Below are positions 25,924-26,122 of a stretch of 26,122 nt of DNA, piece after piece. The notes beneath the pieces were generated by a model. It was not told the origin of the DNA, did not search any database, and saw only the letters and a list, made by a program, of their open reading frames with translations. Position 1 is the first letter of the stretch. Each line of letters starts with the position of its first letter. Made by a program: the position numbers and the translations under genes. The DNA lies in the IMG/VR virus record IMGVR_UViG_3300047352_000543, positions 1 to 26,122 of that record. One strand, 5' to 3'. The stretch comes from a virus.

Positions 25924-26122
25924 ATGTCCGTTACCTTCGACTTCCAAATCATTAGTGACACTCAAGTCCCTGGAATTTCGTTGGTTATGGCTCAAAACGA
26001 AGATGCCTTCAGCTACCTCACGGAAGAAGAGGACCTCGCCTATCTAGCAGATGGCTCTGTTCCTCTTGCAACTGACCAAGTCGGTGACTTCATTTCTGAC
26101 GCTGAGCATGCACAGTTGTGCT
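25924..26122 (+). CDS. Unknown acidic protein, 3' end cut off by the window edge
   Basis: The frame runs from the ATG at 25924 to the window edge without a stop. The 66 residues start MSVTFDFQIISDTQVPGISL and continue VMAQNEDAFSYLTEEEDLAY. It is acidic, with a beta-like start and an Asp/Glu-rich middle (LADGSVPLATDQVGDFISDA). There is no signal peptide. It is the next unit of the array, starting 34 nt past the last hairpin. Function is unknown. Confidence 0.72.
   Translation, partial: MSVTFDFQIISDTQVPGISLVMAQNEDAFSYLTEEEDLAYLADGSVPLATDQVGDFISDAEHAQLC

Noticed and set aside
21904-26122. Integron-like cassette array with attC sites
   Set aside because: The hairpins have T-rich terminator tails and a fixed tetraloop. 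There are no attC core sites or extrahelical bases, and no integrase is in the window.
1-26122. tRNA or rRNA genes
   Set aside because: I looked for T-arm-like GTTCGAATC blocks and cloverleaf arms in the non-coding stretches and found none.

Overview
This window looks like part of the genome of a lytic tailed phage that infects a cyanobacterium. The phage assignment rests on one continuous packaging and head module: a terminase large subunit, a portal, an N4 gp56-type major capsid protein, several Ala/Gly/Gln-rich probable internal virion proteins, a virion lysozyme and a peptidase S74 chaperone. The cyanobacterial host is inferred from a complete sigma-70 factor that reads like a cyanobacterial group 2 (RpoD-like) sigma, and from the style of the small secreted proteins. 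I see no integrase, tRNA, CRISPR array, insertion sequence or DNA replication gene, and no recognisable tail tube, sheath or fibre gene. The phage family therefore stays open.

Positions 1-21196 are the virion block and lie almost entirely on the minus strand. Read in the direction of transcription (right to left), it begins with six proteins that are probably internal or ejected (21196 down to 15115). These are followed by the S74 protein, a coiled-coil protein, an 11-residue-repeat protein, a possible small terminase, the large terminase, an Asn-rich protein, the portal, a Gln/Ala/Pro-rich protein encoded partly inside the portal gene, two small proteins, the sigma factor, a 228-residue unknown, the major capsid protein, its downstream partner and a truncated gene. 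Three plus-strand genes interrupt the block: an HNH homing endonuclease with a beta-rich structural gene (2239-3254), and a GH104 lysozyme (12867-13817). Most separately transcribed minus-strand genes carry a TACAAT-like -10 box with 23-29 nt between it and the start codon. This makes the phage sigma a natural candidate for their transcription.

Positions 21197-21903 are a non-coding divergent region. It holds a long nested inverted repeat, a minus-strand terminator and two tandem Fur-box-like palindromes.

Positions 21904-26122 are an accessory array of tiny plus-strand genes (26-121 residues, none assigned a known function) punctuated by hairpins. Ten hairpins share a TAAC-type loop, nine of them exactly, while their stems change by paired substitution. 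The next start codon usually lies 28-34 nt after the hairpin. Two of the proteins carry signal peptides, one is a glycine-zipper protein and one is a LAGLIDADG homing endonuclease. Two minus-strand genes (125 and probably 42 residues) with virion-type TACAAT or TACATT promoters are embedded here.

The most promising undescribed features are the hairpin-ATG cassette array, the phage sigma with its promoter family, the 527-bp dual-coding overlap at the end of the portal gene, and the Fur-like sites in the non-coding region. All family assignments come from reading motifs by eye; no database search was run.
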